Shown here one piece after another: positions 1 to 11,000 of a DNA stretch of 64,000 nt. A program made the position numbers and the translations under genes. Numbering within the stretch: the stretch's first letter is position 1; each line of letters starts with the position of its first letter. Below the pieces are notes generated by a model that saw only the letters and a program-made list of their open reading frames with translations, was not told the DNA's origin and made no database searches. The stretch is from Cristatella mucedo (taxonomy: Eukaryota; Bryozoa; Phylactolaemata; Cristatellidae): positions 5,599,001-5,663,000 of the forward strand of contig WPIO01000017.1 in assembly GCA_009760855.2 (NCBI GenBank), given 5' to 3'.

Positions 1-195
1 TCCTGATCTTTTGCAAGCCTAATCGAGCTTGCGCTTAGTGGTCGTCACCAATTTAGTACCAGTACTGAACCCACTGGCGTGCCACCATGCTGCGGACGCC
101 TCCCACGGTGCGACAACTGGCTCAAAGGCAGGACTAAGTCATGGGTGGCGAAAGGCTCACTGCGAACCTGCAACGACTGCGGGTCGAAGCGTGCT

Positions 196-440
<245 letters not shown>

Positions 441-749
441 GAAATAGGGAAGGCCCCACCATATGCGGCCCAACCGTTGGACGAGTTCACAGCCTGCGGC
501 GAGTTTCCTATGCGCTCGCTGTCACTAGGCTGCAAGAGCTTGCACCCTGAGTCACTCACTCCAATAGCGTTGGTGGCAAATAACCCTGAGCAGAGGTGAG
601 ATAGCGGCTTTATTTGCCACACTCGCCTGAGCACCAGCTATCAGATACGCCTCGCAGTCCCATTATGACATCGTAAATGAAAACGGGACGAATGTCGCAT
701 CGGTTGAGTCACACAAAAAAGGGCTAAATAAATAAATAGCCTGTCGGGC
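441..749. other. Unassigned sequence
   Basis: I see no gene, repeat or recognisable element between the microsatellite and the CpG-rich block. Reading frames are short and have no family resemblance. Confidence 0.5.
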
Positions 750-1760
750 GGTGCCTTTCCCGTTGGGGTTCTTTTCCGAAGGCGTCGGGGGCGATGCGGA
801 CTTTCGCTGGCGCTGCGCTTGCACGGCCGATGAGTAGCACAGCGCCTAGAATTGAGATTGAGTTCTCAGAGGGAGTGCTTTATCTAGTGCATTTTTATTA
901 TTTTTACTGCCACCGAGGGCCTGTCGGCTGCATAGCCGCGCCGCCGCTCGCACCCTGCGCCTGCTGGAAATAGCTCGAGCGTACTCGGCGGTTGAGGGGC
1001 AGAAAGGCACTCCTCCCGTGGGTGGGTGGGGGGGGGGTAGGGCGCCGTGCGCCCTCGGACTGCCCGATGGCAGACGCAAGTTGCTGCCAGCGAGCGCGGC
1101 TGCGGCGCGCGCGAGAGACGGAGAATCGGCGGCGTCGAGCTCGCGAGCGACGAGGCCGACGGCGCCATGCGCCGCCGCGCGTTTTGCGGGGACTGCGAGC
1201 GTCGCTCCGGGCGTCGCCCGCGCGTCGCTCCGCGTTGGCCGGTCGAGCGCGAGCGCCACGCCAAAGCAGAGACGACGACGGCGTCGGAGGCGGTGGCCGC
1301 GAGGGGACCTCTAAGGCCGCCGGTGCTGCAGACGGCGCCGCGCTTCAATGTTCATTGTTCGACGTAACGTACCTCCTGCAGCGCTCTCGCTCGCGCCAGT
1401 TTCGCCGGCATTGTTCAAGCCGGCGGCTCACCTCGGCTTGCCCGTTCACTGCTGGACTTCCTGGGAGGTTAACAGGCCCGCGGGCGGTCCGAGTAACTAG
1501 ACGTCTACAATGCGCCGAGAAGCGACGCGCAGCCCCGTGCCGCGCCGCCCCACAAAGGGGTGGCGCGGCACGCGCTGGCGGCGAGACTGCTCGAACCTTC
1601 CACCGCTCGCTAGCTCCCGCGCCTGAGCGGCAACCGGCCTAACGCCTGCACCGGGTGGCTAAAGGCGCCCAGCGGTTGCTCACTCCTGACGGGGCCGCGG
1701 ACGCTCGAGTGCTTTTCGAGAGCCTGCAACCGAGAAGGTCATGGGCTCGAGCTTTACGGC
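750..1760. other. CpG-rich block
   Basis: GC-rich sequence with many CG dinucleotides, standing out from the AT-richer surroundings. It could be a CpG-island promoter or first exon. The overlapping frames on both strands (for example 992-1,642 + and 884-1,348 -) are Arg/Ala/Pro-rich, as expected from GC bias alone, and match no family I know. No TATA box or clear splice donor decides a transcript. A LINE-A tail sits at its left edge (841-905). Confidence 0.5.
841..905 (+). mobile_element. Solo LINE-A 3' end
   Basis: Contains the LINE-A terminal motif (GCGCCTAGA, then TTGAGTTCTC, then a degraded right arm, then CTTTATCTAGTGCA) and a short TTATT tail. There is no LINE coding sequence upstream, so this is a very short 5'-truncated insertion or a relic of one. 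Confidence 0.75.
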
Positions 1761-2261
1761 GCACGAGAAGTGCCTGGACGGAGATTAGGTTTTCTTAGGG
1801 CGCTATACGAGTGGATAATATTAAATAGTTTTTTTAATAGTTTTTAATCCTCTCTGCGGCCTACAGGTCGTCCACTTGCTCGCGCCAGCGCACAAATCCG
1901 ACCTACACGGTCTTCCAGTCACGCGCTCTCGCACCGCACACACTCCTCGGCTACCCGTTGTCTCGCCGTTCTTGGCACAAATCCGAAATCTTTTGATGGT
2001 CGGGCCTTCAGCTCGTAAGTAACGCAAGTCTGGACTCACTTCTGGCTTCTGCAGCCACCGTCATTAACGTTGCATCATTTAAGTGTTCAGCTGAATACGT
2101 ATTCGTTCAGCTCAGCTTAGTCGGCGCTCTAGTTAACTTGACTTTTCCCCCTGTGTACATTGCATGCTTACCTGTGCACGATTCAGTTCATGTTGATAAC
2201 AAGAGGCACAACTAACCAGAGGCCCTTAGAGGCTTCTTGAGTACTTTAGCGCATATAATTC
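1761..2261. other. Unassigned sequence
   Basis: No feature recognised. The right edge is where similarity to other LINE-A copies begins. Confidence 0.5.
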
Positions 2262-2268
2262 ATGTGTA

Positions 2269-3685
2269 CCTTTCAAAAAAGCTGTAGTCAGGCCACTTCT
2301 CAAGAAAGCTACACTAGACCAAGAGAACTTAAGCAACTACCGCCCAGTCTCCCTTCTACCATTCCTATCAAAGACACTGGAACGGGTCGTGGCAGACCAG
2401 CTGAACTCGTATATCGAAACCTCACACCTTGCTAGTAAGTTCCAGTCTGGCTTTAGAGCTAATCACTCCACAGAGTCAGCATTGCTTCGGGTATACAACG
2501 ACCTACTTAGGAATGCAGACATGGGTAGAGTGTCTCTTCTTGTTTTGCTCGATCTTTCGGCAGCTTTTGATACCATCGATCACAAAGTACTTCTAGAGCG
2601 CCTCTCATCTCGCCTGGGCATCACTGGCACTGCTCTGCAGTGGTTCAGGTCCTATCTCAGTGGGAGACTCCAGAGTGTTGACGTGAATGGACAAAGATCA
2701 TCTGAAGTACCTCTAAAATATGGAGTACCTCAGGGCTCTGTGCTAGGTCCGGTCCTTTTTCACCGTTTATACTCTCCCTCTCGCTGATGTGATTGCCAAG
2801 CACAATCTAGGCTTTCACTTCTATGCGGATGACACTCAGTTGTACCTTTGCTTTGATCCCTCCCAGCCTTCGAGCACCTCAAATTCTCTCAACTCACTTG
2901 CTGCATGCATTGATGACATCCGATCATGGATGGCAGCAAATTTTCTAAAACTAAACGATGATAAAACTAACTTACTAGTTATGGGCAAACCTAGTGTTAT
3001 TCAGAAATTGGAAAGGCTGACTTTCAAAATTGGCTCTGCCAGCATATCTCCAGTTGCATCAGCTCGAAATCTAGGTGTCATATTCCAAAGCGACCTCTCG
3101 TTAGACGACCACATCAGCTCCACAGTCAAATCAGCCTATTTTCAGCTTCATAACATTGCTAAAATTAGGGCTTGTTTAGATAAGGATACCACGTCCAAGT
3201 TGGTCCATGCATTCGTGACATCTCGTCTCGACTTCTGCAACTCACTGCTTACAGGCCTACCAGCATGTGCGATCAGGCGATTGCAGCTGGTGCAAAACTC
3301 TGCAGCTAGGCTTGTCTGTCGTGAGCGTCGCAGTTGCCACAATACTCCACTTCTCGCCGACCTGCACTGGCTACCAGTCAAGCAACGGATTGACTTCAAG
3401 GTTTTGTCGCTCACTTTTAGGTCTCTTCATTCTATGGCTCCAGCCTACCTTTCAGATATACTACCCCATCAGGCAAAGCATTGTACCACTCGCTTTTCGG
3501 AATCCAACAGTCTAGAAATACCTCGTACAAACCTTAAATCCTTTGGAGACCGTGCATTTAGCTCGTATGCTCCCACAGCCTGGAACTCCCTCCCGACCTG
3601 CATCAGAACATCCCCTGACCTGACCACATTTAAAAGAAACTTAAAAACATACCTATTTAGGACAGCATTTAGTGGGTCCTTGTGA
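2269..3685 (+). pseudogene. LINE-A reverse transcriptase, frameshifted
   Basis: The product would copy the element's RNA at a nicked chromosomal target. Visible RT features in order are the NYRPVSLLP block, [36 protein letters not shown] and the catalytic YADDTQLY near 2,822. They are followed by the LHWLPV-RIDFK and AWNSLPT blocks typical of the CR1/L2 C-terminal region. A run of five T at 2,756-2,760, just after the VLGPVLF codons, shifts the frame, so the two halves (to 2,787 and from 2,789) no longer join. Apart from this one-base change the copy has long open frames, which suggests a fairly recent insertion. The first codons lie upstream of the truncation, so there is no native start. 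Confidence 0.92.
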
Positions 3686-3852
3686 TTCGTCCTCGATGTG
3701 CTTATGCGTGCTGACACTGTTCATGCTGCCACTAACCACATTTGCATGCTGACCCAGTGCATGTAACCCCTAACCATGTTATTCATTTTGTTTATTTTTT
3801 AAGCATGATTTTACTTACCATTTACAATTGCATTTCCTTTTGCAGCAAACGT

Positions 3853-3892
3853 AAAGCGCCTAGAAAGAGATTAAGTTCTCTGAGGGCGCTTT
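3853..3892 (+). other. LINE-A 3' terminal hairpin (reference copy)
   Basis: AAAGCGCC (3,853-3,860) pairs perfectly with GGCGCTTT (3,885-3,892). Inside it AGAGA (3,866-3,870) pairs with TCTCT (3,877-3,881) around a TTAAGT loop. Many other copies keep complementary arms. By analogy with L2 and related elements, this is probably the RNA structure recognised by the element's reverse transcriptase. Confidence 0.85.
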
Positions 3893-3925
3893 ATCAAGTG
3901 CAATATTATTATTATTATTATTATG

Positions 3926-4078
3926 TGTAAGAGTACCACAAGAGAACTTAATCTCTATTCAGGCGTTTCACGTCTGCCACAGGGCTCGGGACCACGACCT
4001 CGGTCGTCAAAAATACATTCACCTCGACCTCGGTTCGAGGCGAGCACCTTAACCACTGGGCCAAACCAGCGCGACATG
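3926..4078 (-). mobile_element. SINE-1, minus strand
   Basis: Read on the minus strand it begins with a tRNA-like A box (TGGCCCAGTGGTTAAGG), continues through a B-box-like GGTCGTGGTCCCGAGCCC and ends in the hairpin-like tail (GCCTGAATAGAGATTAAG). About 30 extra bases split the middle of the head. It lies directly against the TTA tail of the preceding LINE-A. Confidence 0.85.
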
Positions 4079-4774
4079 ATTGTCTAAGCCTGTTAGCTTG
4101 GTTGTCATTAACTCTTGGTTAGTGCTGCTCTTGCAACGAGTCGTACGGCATCAGCATAGTAATTTAGCTCTCTCATTTAGGGCAATACACAAAAGACTTT
4201 TTACTATTACTACGGTAATTAGTATCCTTAATCCTAACCAATTTTCACTCTAATTGCCGTGGGAAATAGTCGCACACACGACCTGAGTCGTGAACGGGTT
4301 GTATCGAAGCTAGTAAATTGCATCTGTAGGTTATACCATGCAAAGGTAAGGTAGATTCTATTAATTTCACAAATGATTTCTTATTTCGCTCATTTATACA
4401 AAATAGTTTTATAATATAACAATTCGATCTTTTAATGTTAATAATATTATATATATTTAAACTTATATAAAGAGATATTGAAAATATACAAACATTTTCC
4501 TTCCTCGATTTAGGTAGGGGCTTACCTGGTAAGAAAGTGTCTGGTTTGGAACCGCATTAAATCTTTCGGGCAGTGTGAAACCGACCGTTAAAAGTCAATG
4601 ACAGTTAAATCGAATGTTGAAATATGTAGAAAGTGCAACAGATGCAGAGGGGTATTCAATTCACCTACAATAAATGCATCGAATTGATACTGTGTGTGCG
4701 TTTCGTAATTTCAAAATACGGACTGACCCGAGGCTTTCTGCCGGCGGCCGAGAATGAATATCACCACGAACCGG
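4079..4774. other. Unassigned AT-rich sequence
   Basis: No gene or repeat family recognised. AT content rises around 4,380-4,500. Confidence 0.5.
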
Positions 4775-5445
4775 AAAGAATGCTAACTGCTTGCAGGTCT
4801 ATCGGCCTATACTATCAGGCACGCACAGCTGGTGCAAAACTCTGCAGCTAGGCTTGTCTGTCGTGAGCATCGCAGTTGCCACATCACCACTTCTAGCTGA
4901 CCTGCACTGGCTACCAGTCAAGCAACGAATCGACTTCAAGGTTTTGTCACTCACTTTTAGGTTCCTTCATTCTTTGGCTCCAACCTACCCATCAGACCCA
5001 CTCCCCCACCAGGCTAAGCATCGTACCACCCGCTTTTCGGAAACTATCTGCTTACCTCTACCTTGTACAAACCTCAAATCCTTTGGTAACCGTGCATTTA
5101 GTTCGCATGCTCCCAAAGCCTGGAACTCACTCCCGACTTTCGTCACGACATACCCTGACTTGACCACATTTAAAAATCAGCTAAAAACTCATCTATTTAT
5201 CACAGCGTCTAGTGAGTCCGCATGATTCGTTCTCGATGTGCTTATGGGTACTAACCCTGTGCATGCTGCCACTAACGATATTTGCAGGCTGACCCTCTGC
5301 ATGGCTATCTTATGCTTGTTGTCATTGAGCATGCTGCCAATAATTATTTTACCGTGCTTCTTTTGCAGCATATACAAAGTTGTATGGAAAGAGATTAAGT
5401 TCCCTGAATGCACTATACAATTGTATTGTTATTATTTTCTATTAC
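4775..5445 (+). mobile_element. LINE-A 3' fragment
   Basis: Begins inside the C-terminal part of the RT protein (VQNSAARLV region), runs through LHWLPV and AWNSLPT and ends with the 3' UTR, a decayed hairpin (about 5,383-5,425) and a TTATT tail. The protein is frameshifted near its left end; 4,791-5,225 is the longest open part. Confidence 0.9.
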
Positions 5446-5457
5446 TTGCACTTGTAT

Positions 5458-5625
5458 GGTTAGCCCAGGGGTAAACTGCCCGCCATTCACAACCTGAGTA
5501 GTAATGCTTTCGAGTCCTGCAGTGGTCGTTTCTTTATTGACCACTGCAAGCGGTGGTGACAACCGTGAAGGATCTTCTGCCGCTTTGTAAATAAAGCTGT
5601 TAAATCGTCCTACCTTTGATGACGA
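5458..5625 (+). mobile_element. SINE-2
   Basis: Starts with a tRNA-like A-box region (TGGTTAGCCCAGGGGTAAAC). A body motif (CCACTGCAAGCGGTGGTGAC) and a tail (GCTGTTAAATC) follow. The body matches the minus-strand copy at 21,752-21,932. The B box is degraded. Confidence 0.65.
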
Positions 5626-5770
5626 ATCCACTACCTCGGTCGTGAATTAGGAGCACCCTACTCATCTTGTAGTGGTCGTAATAAAGAATTAACAGCTTCA
5701 ACTAAACTCTGGATTGGGGTCGTGAAGTGGGAGCACCATGCACATTCAGTGAGTGTGGTCTCACAACCCT
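5626..5770 (-). mobile_element. Two SINE-2-like head fragments
   Basis: The segment repeats minus-strand tRNA-like head sequence twice (TCGGTCGTGAATTAGGAGCA and GGGGTCGTGAAGTGGGAGCA). They look like partial SINE-2 heads. The exact borders are unclear. Confidence 0.4.
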
Positions 5771-6169
5771 GCGTGCTTAGCACATGCTCGGTGCACATAA
5801 TTTACGCCATGCAAAAAAGGCCAACCGCCGGAACTACGCACCGGATCCTTTCTGAAGGCTTTGATTGATTGATTGACGGTGTAAGTGGCTTTGGCTTGTA
5901 GGCCACTGGCTTGGCTGCCGTTTCGCTCAACCGAAAACGGCAGAGAAACACCGGCATTGCGGCAATAGCGGGGCAGTAATGGAAACCGATAGCAGCTAGC
6001 TGGCAGGGTGCTGCCGTCGTTTCGTAAATAGTGCAATGTAATGTACCTCCGTCAGCAACTCCAAAAAGCTACAAAGACAACTTGGGTGTCACGCAGGCGA
6101 GTTTTCTATAGCGCACGAAAAGCCTATACGGCTTTCGATAAGCGTTAGGACCGGCTAATGTATGGCTCA
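5771..6169. other. Unassigned sequence
   Basis: Contains a short TTGATTGATTGATTGACG repeat at about 5,862 but no recognisable gene or element. Confidence 0.45.
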
Positions 6170-6430
6170 CAGCGGACCCGAGGCACAAAAGAACCTGAAA
6201 CTTGCTTAGCAGTCCAGGTCGGTATGAAGGAGCCAAACAATTGGGGCCTTCTGAGTCAAAGTAAGAATCTTGCTCTGTATCCGTCGATCGACCGTAGCCG
6301 TCCCAGCTCCTGCAGCAAAGGACACACATGGTCGAACCTCTGGAATTTGTTGACTAGCTTTGCAGCCATATTAATCATCCCCTGCGAAGGCGTAATGGCG
6401 TTTATAGAAGCCCAGCCGAAATGAGAGTTG
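6170..6430 (-). mobile_element. LINE-E C-terminal fragment
   Basis: Minus-strand similarity to the LINE-E copies at 19,085-19,386 and 60,900-61,390, including the region encoding ALVYKSQ-FDPASPLLKELKWLP. Broken reading frame. Confidence 0.75.
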
Positions 6431-6486
6431 CATTAGTTCAGCCTAGACAAAACCAGGTACTATTTAGATTTTCAGACAGTATATGA

Positions 6487-7335
6487 TAATATTAATAAGA
6501 ATAATACCTTTGTATATCACCCTCAGAGAACTATATCTCTTTGTACTCACTTAAAAGTTGCTGCACAGAAGGCATTACCACATAATTGATGGTAACATCC
6601 GTAAGCAGCAGGCGTAGTGTAAGCAGGTACACTCAAACAAAGAACGAATCACAAATACTCACCACATGCTGTAATAAACAGGTGCGTCTTAAGTTTTTTA
6701 AATGTCGTCATGCCAGGGAACGTTGTGATGTGCGTCGGTAGTGAGTTCCAGGCATTGGGAGCATACAAACTAAAGGCACGGTCTCCAGCGGTTTTGAGAT
6801 TCGTACGAGGTATGACTAAACGATTCGAGTCAGAACAGCGGGTTGTACATTTTTTGCTTTGTGGGAGAGTAGCTCTGATAGGTTGGCTGGAGACAGAGAA
6901 TGAAGGGACCTAAATGTAAGTAACAGAACCTTGAAGTCGATGCCCTGCTTTATTGGGAGCCAATGAAGGTCGACGAGAAGTGGTGTAGTGTGGCAACTGC
7001 GACGCTCCGGGTGGACGAGCCTAGCTGCAGAGTTTGGCACCTACTGTATGCGCCTGATTGCACAATAATAATAATAATAATAATGTACTTGATAAAGCGC
7101 CCTCAGAGAACTTAATCTCTTTCTAGGCGCTTTACATTTGCTGCAAAGGGAAATGCAATTGAATGGTAAGTGAAATCATGCTTGAACAAGCCGAAACACC
7201 AGCAAGCAGAGAGTTACAGAAGTCGAGACGGGATGTCGCAGATGCATGGACCAACCTAGATGTGGTATCCCTGTCTAAGCAAGCACGATTTTTAGCAATG
7301 TTATGTAGCTGCAAGTAGGCAGACTTGACTGTGGA
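6487..7335 (-). mobile_element. LINE-A 3' half, interrupted by a solo tail
   Basis: From left to right: AAT-repeat tail, decayed hairpin, 3' UTR, then the C-terminal RT protein region on the minus strand (AWNSLPT, LHWLPV, VQNSAARLV). It is split at about 7,064-7,190 by another LINE-A 3' end in the same orientation. Flanking coding resumes with the GLPACAI-LQ region. Confidence 0.88.
7064..7190 (-). mobile_element. Solo LINE-A 3' end nested in LINE-A
   Basis: (AAT)n tail, then an intact hairpin (AAAGCGCC arms) and about 50 bp of 3' UTR ending at CATGCTTGAACAAG. The same coding frame of the host LINE lies on either side, so this is a later insertion truncated to the last ~125 bp. Confidence 0.85.
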
Positions 7336-7339
7336 CAAT

Positions 7340-8480
7340 CGCAGACGCGGAGATCGAGTGCGGCGGCTTGCACCTGGTGGAGGTGGTCTTCGTATTGAAG
7401 CTTTCAAACTTTAGGCTGTTTCCGAAGAGGACTCCGAAAAGCCGAGCGCTTGATGACGATTTCGCTACTGCTTCACTAGTTCGAGGAGTGGCGTCTCCTA
7501 GTCCAGCCGCAAGCTCCGGTTGTCCCATGAGTAGAAGTGCGGTTTTACTTTCATTAGGTTTAGTTATCAATATACAGTGATGAATGTCTGCGAGGCAAGC
7601 ATGCAGGTAAATCTGTCGCTACAGCGGATAACTGTTTTGTGGTGGTTTGATGGTTTAAACGAAAAATAAAGCTTGGTATCGTTAGCGAAGAAGTGATAGT
7701 GGATTCCATGTGCAAAACACTTATTTCTCAGAAGCTCGGCATAAATAGAGAACAGCATAGGACTGAGAAGGGACCCTTGTGGAACGTCAAGGATGACTGG
7801 TCTGCTAAATGAGACATCCCTACCACATCACACGGATTGAACATGATCGTATGAGTAGGATTCGAACCACGTTCGTGCATCGTCTGCCACACCGATTGTT
7901 GTCATCATTCTCTCAAGTGAGATACTGTGATCAATAGTGTCGAAGACAGCTAATAAATCCAGCTAACAGATCCAGCAGGGCCAGTGCAATAACATTTCCG
8001 TCGTTAGTGCATAAGATGTCTTTGGTTACACGGATGAGAGTTCCAATGGAGTAGTGTCGCTTGAACCCCAACTCACATTTTCCTGACAATTTATTCCTTT
8101 CAATTAGAGCTACAAGCTGGTTAGCGACGATCGCTTCAGTAATCTTTGACAAAACACGAAAAAGGGAAACTGGATGATTGTGTGCCAGGACCTCTGAATC
8201 CAATCCAGAATTTTTTAAGTATGAGTTGAATTATGGCCGATGAGAAAGTCACTGGAAGAATCTCTCTATGCAGAGAAGCATTAAAAACAGAGTTTTAGCT
8301 GGCCCAAGTTTGTCAGCCAGTAAATACCAAAGAGGAGCTAGTATAGGATCATCCAGAGAAGAGCTCTTTTTACTAGACTTAATTGAGCCAGCCACTTCAC
8401 ATACATAAACATCAGAAGTTTTGTTTAGAGAGGTCATACAGTGTGACTCAGCATTTGCTATAGAGTTGGCTTGATTGAGG
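7340..8480 (-). mobile_element. LINE-B fragment
   Basis: A second LINE family. Minus-strand translations show RT blocks in broken frames: an ALLDL-AGF block near 7,950, a DVPQGSLLSPMLFSIYAELL region near 7,750, and YHFFANDTKLYFSF at about 7,690 in place of the usual YADDT motif. The Asp-to-Asn change and stops show it is dead. The right part (8,160-8,480) is the N-terminal RT and linker region. Sequence matches the LINE-B pieces at 38,560-38,894 and 39,583-39,672. Confidence 0.75.
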
Positions 8481-10365
8481 CAAGAGTATGTGCAATTTAA
8501 AATAAGGCAGAGAACTTGTCGGCCTTATAGAACTATCCGGGCTGTGAGAAAGCTCGGAGTTGCCGAGCAAACGATTCGCTGTAAATATGTTGAATGGGAG
8601 TTCCGAATTCTAGGACCTGCAGAACGAATTGATTTTCGAGGTGTCTGCCTTCAAGTATGTGAAGTAAGTAGCTGCTTCGTAGTCATGAAAGAGCCCGAAG
8701 GGCATGAAAAGGTTGATGCTTAGGACAGCAGTTCAACTGCATTGGAAGGAGCATCAATTGGCTCCAGCCATCCTTCGCCGAGAGAGCGTAATTTGACTTG
8801 CGCCACCACTTGACCAGTAGCTCTAGGGTGTTCTCTTCTTAGATGGGGACATGCAACATAATTTGGTGGCTTTGAAAATAACTTTATAACCCATGCATAG
8901 AATCAGCTGTAAAAGTTTGAATGGCATTTTCCAGTGTGCTTGATTAAAAACCGTTGCAACAGTTCAGGCCAGCAAACAGTTGGAACTGTCTGCCATCGTA
9001 TTGGTCACAGCACCGAGTGCACTTTTAAAGATCCACCTGAGTGGCTAGATGGTGCTTTTCAAGCAGGGCTGAAAAAGTATGAGGGTTAATGTCTAAAATT
9101 AATCCTCATAACGCCATCAGCTACGCCCTCTACATAAAAATAACATACGCTCGGAAGGACGAATGATTTGCAGCGTTCACCAGTCGCACTGCCGTTACAA
9201 CCCTGGACTCTAACAAGCATTAAGGCTTCTCGCGCCTAGCTGAGCTAGGCACGAGAAGTTTCAGCTTCTCTTGTTTTTCTTGTCCTCCGATCGTCTTTAG
9301 GCAGTACATCCGCAGGTCCGCTGTGTACGTACGTATTCAAATATTATTTAGTCAACTGGGGACGCGTGGTTTTGTTCTGACACTTCTGGTCTGAAGTATT
9401 ATGTTCACGATGGTCAATGGGTCATGAGGATTTGCTCATGCACGGCATCTGCGGAAAAGTCAGCTGCAGATTTTAGCTGCTCTTTCAGCTAGATTCAGCA
9501 GATCTTATTTCCACCGACGTCCATGGATGTAGTCAAAGTACGCGATTTTTCATATTTGCTTGATCGCACTAGATTACCGAATGTTTGGGGCAGTGTCAGA
9601 GTGGAACTGCAAAGAAAGAGCACTATAAAATACGACATCTGCCTAAGCACCCCGGGAGCTAACTACTTGCATGCACACACAAAATCTGCCCCAGATTACG
9701 GAAGCCAAATTTAAAGGTGGTTTGATTCAACAGGCTCATTTACTGAGCGGCAGAAAAGCATCGGTGGCGTCCAAAACGTTCGCATTGGGAAATGAAAGTG
9801 GCCTGATGCCTGGAAAAGCCACGTGGCCTGTTTCGTTAAGTGCCAGCTTCTTACCGCTGGACGAAATCCAGCCTCCTCCTAATTGATTGTCTATTATTAT
9901 TAGAACCTAAATTAACCAAATCGATTTTTTTCATGGGATTCTATTAGAAAAGGCCGAGTCTCTTCGCATGAGTATAGGAAATGCTTTCGCGTTATTGGAT
10001 GACGAAAGCGCTGTATTAGATGACGAGGATCGAGATGTAAATCTACGTGATTGATAGGTAAATATGTAAAATGTTATTGTGTCGGCACATTTTTAGTGCC
10101 CTGATTAATACTTGGTAATTTAGCCACACCTACAATTTTGAATCAATAGGTTGCTTCATTAGAATAAAGCAGCGTGGTTCCGAAATAGTAAGACCTGCTG
10201 GAGAGTTAAATATGAAAAGTGGCTATTTGCTTGAAGGTGCAGAAGAGATTTACATACTGAAAATTATCTTAGACATAGAAATAGACAGAAAATTAGCTTA
10301 GACAAAAATAGACAGACAGGTTACAAAACCGCAACTTAAGACGCAAAGCTAAAATAATTAAACAA
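8481..10365. other. Unassigned sequence
   Basis: No convincing gene. The open frames at 9,523-9,714 and 9,671-9,886 (+) overlap each other and resemble no family I know; the second ends in a normal-looking stretch (LDEIQPPPN) but has no supporting splice context. Confidence 0.4.
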
Positions 10366-10505
10366 ATAATTCATTTATATAGCACCCCAAGAGAACTTAA
10401 TCTCTATTCAGGCGCTTCACATATGCCTCGGGGCTCGAGCCCACGACCTCAGTCGGACCTTGGTCGGGGCGAGCACCTTAACCGCTAGAACAAACCAGCT
10501 ACTTA
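10366..10505 (-). mobile_element. SINE-1, minus strand
   Basis: Minus-strand order is A box (altered), GGTGCTCGCCCCGACC, B box (GTGGGCTCGAGCCCCG) and hairpin tail (AGCGCCTGAATAGAGATTAA). The TTATATAAATGAATTATT-like tail lies at the left edge. The tail arms still pair in part. Confidence 0.88.
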
Positions 10506-10895
10506 TGAAGGCGACTGAAGTACATGAAAATCTTAGTAATGTCCAAAGATCCTGTGGTTTAATTTTACGAGAGTGCAAAGTTGACTAGATTTAAGGCAAA
10601 TGAGTTATAAAAGACTCTGAACTATAGGTTAGATTCTATATTGATACATTTCTGAGCTTAATTTTAGATTTGTCTAGGTATTTCTCTAAAAAATGACCAC
10701 ACGGTAGGAATGTTGGTGATTTTGCTAGCCATTAATTCGCAGCGGGAGATAACTCAGTATTCATAGCGACTACTGATGAGCATGTTTTTTGTGTGCAGAG
10801 TATCGTCGAATGGTTAAAAAGCAATTTATTGGTACAATCAAACATTTAGCATGCTTAATTTTCAACGAAAACTAAAGGTTTAGAAAGTATCGTAC
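10506..10895. other. Unassigned AT-rich sequence
   Basis: Nothing recognised. Confidence 0.5.
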
Positions 10896-11000
10896 TTCCT
10901 TTGCAGCAAATGTAAAGTGCCTAGACGATTGAGATTGAGTTCTAAAGAAGAAGAAATTGAGTTCTCTGAGGGAGCTTTATCAAATGCACCATAATTTTCA
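10896..11000 (+). mobile_element. Solo LINE-A 3' end with internal duplication
   Basis: Carries TTTGCAGCAAATGTAAAGTG, the hairpin region and ATTTTCATTAT as tail. The central GATTGAGTTCT segment appears twice (near 10,930 and 10,957), a small tandem duplication within the hairpin loop. Confidence 0.8.

Larger units (their letters stand above)
2262..3925 (+). mobile_element. LINE-A (CR1/L2-like), 5'-truncated, best preserved copy
   Basis: Covers the reverse transcriptase, the C-terminal region, a 3' UTR (about 3,686-3,852), the terminal hairpin (3,853-3,892) and a TTA-repeat tail ending near 3,925. Similarity to other copies starts abruptly at about 2,262, which marks the 5' truncation; the endonuclease half is missing. 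The 3' UTR holds two adjacent related units of about 38 nt (near 3,710-3,747 and 3,748-3,785). A tail of this kind fits target-primed reverse transcription by the CR1/L2 group. Confidence 0.92.

Noticed and set aside
846-1642. Protein-coding genes in the CpG-rich block
   Set aside because: Frames on both strands overlap, are Arg/Ala/Pro-rich and show no domain. GC-rich DNA has few stops by chance.
2389-3685. Host gene for a reverse transcriptase-like protein
   Set aside because: The reading frames are part of the multi-copy LINE-A with a retroelement tail, not a single-copy gene.
3266-3717. Antisense open frames over LINE-A (also at 21,111, 21,414, 40,504)
   Set aside because: They are shadows of the LINE-A coding strand and recur at every LINE-A copy.
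3853-3925. CRISPR array or tandem regulatory hairpins
   Set aside because: The hairpin copies are dispersed on both strands with long irregular spacing and LINE flanks, not regularly spaced repeats with unique spacers.
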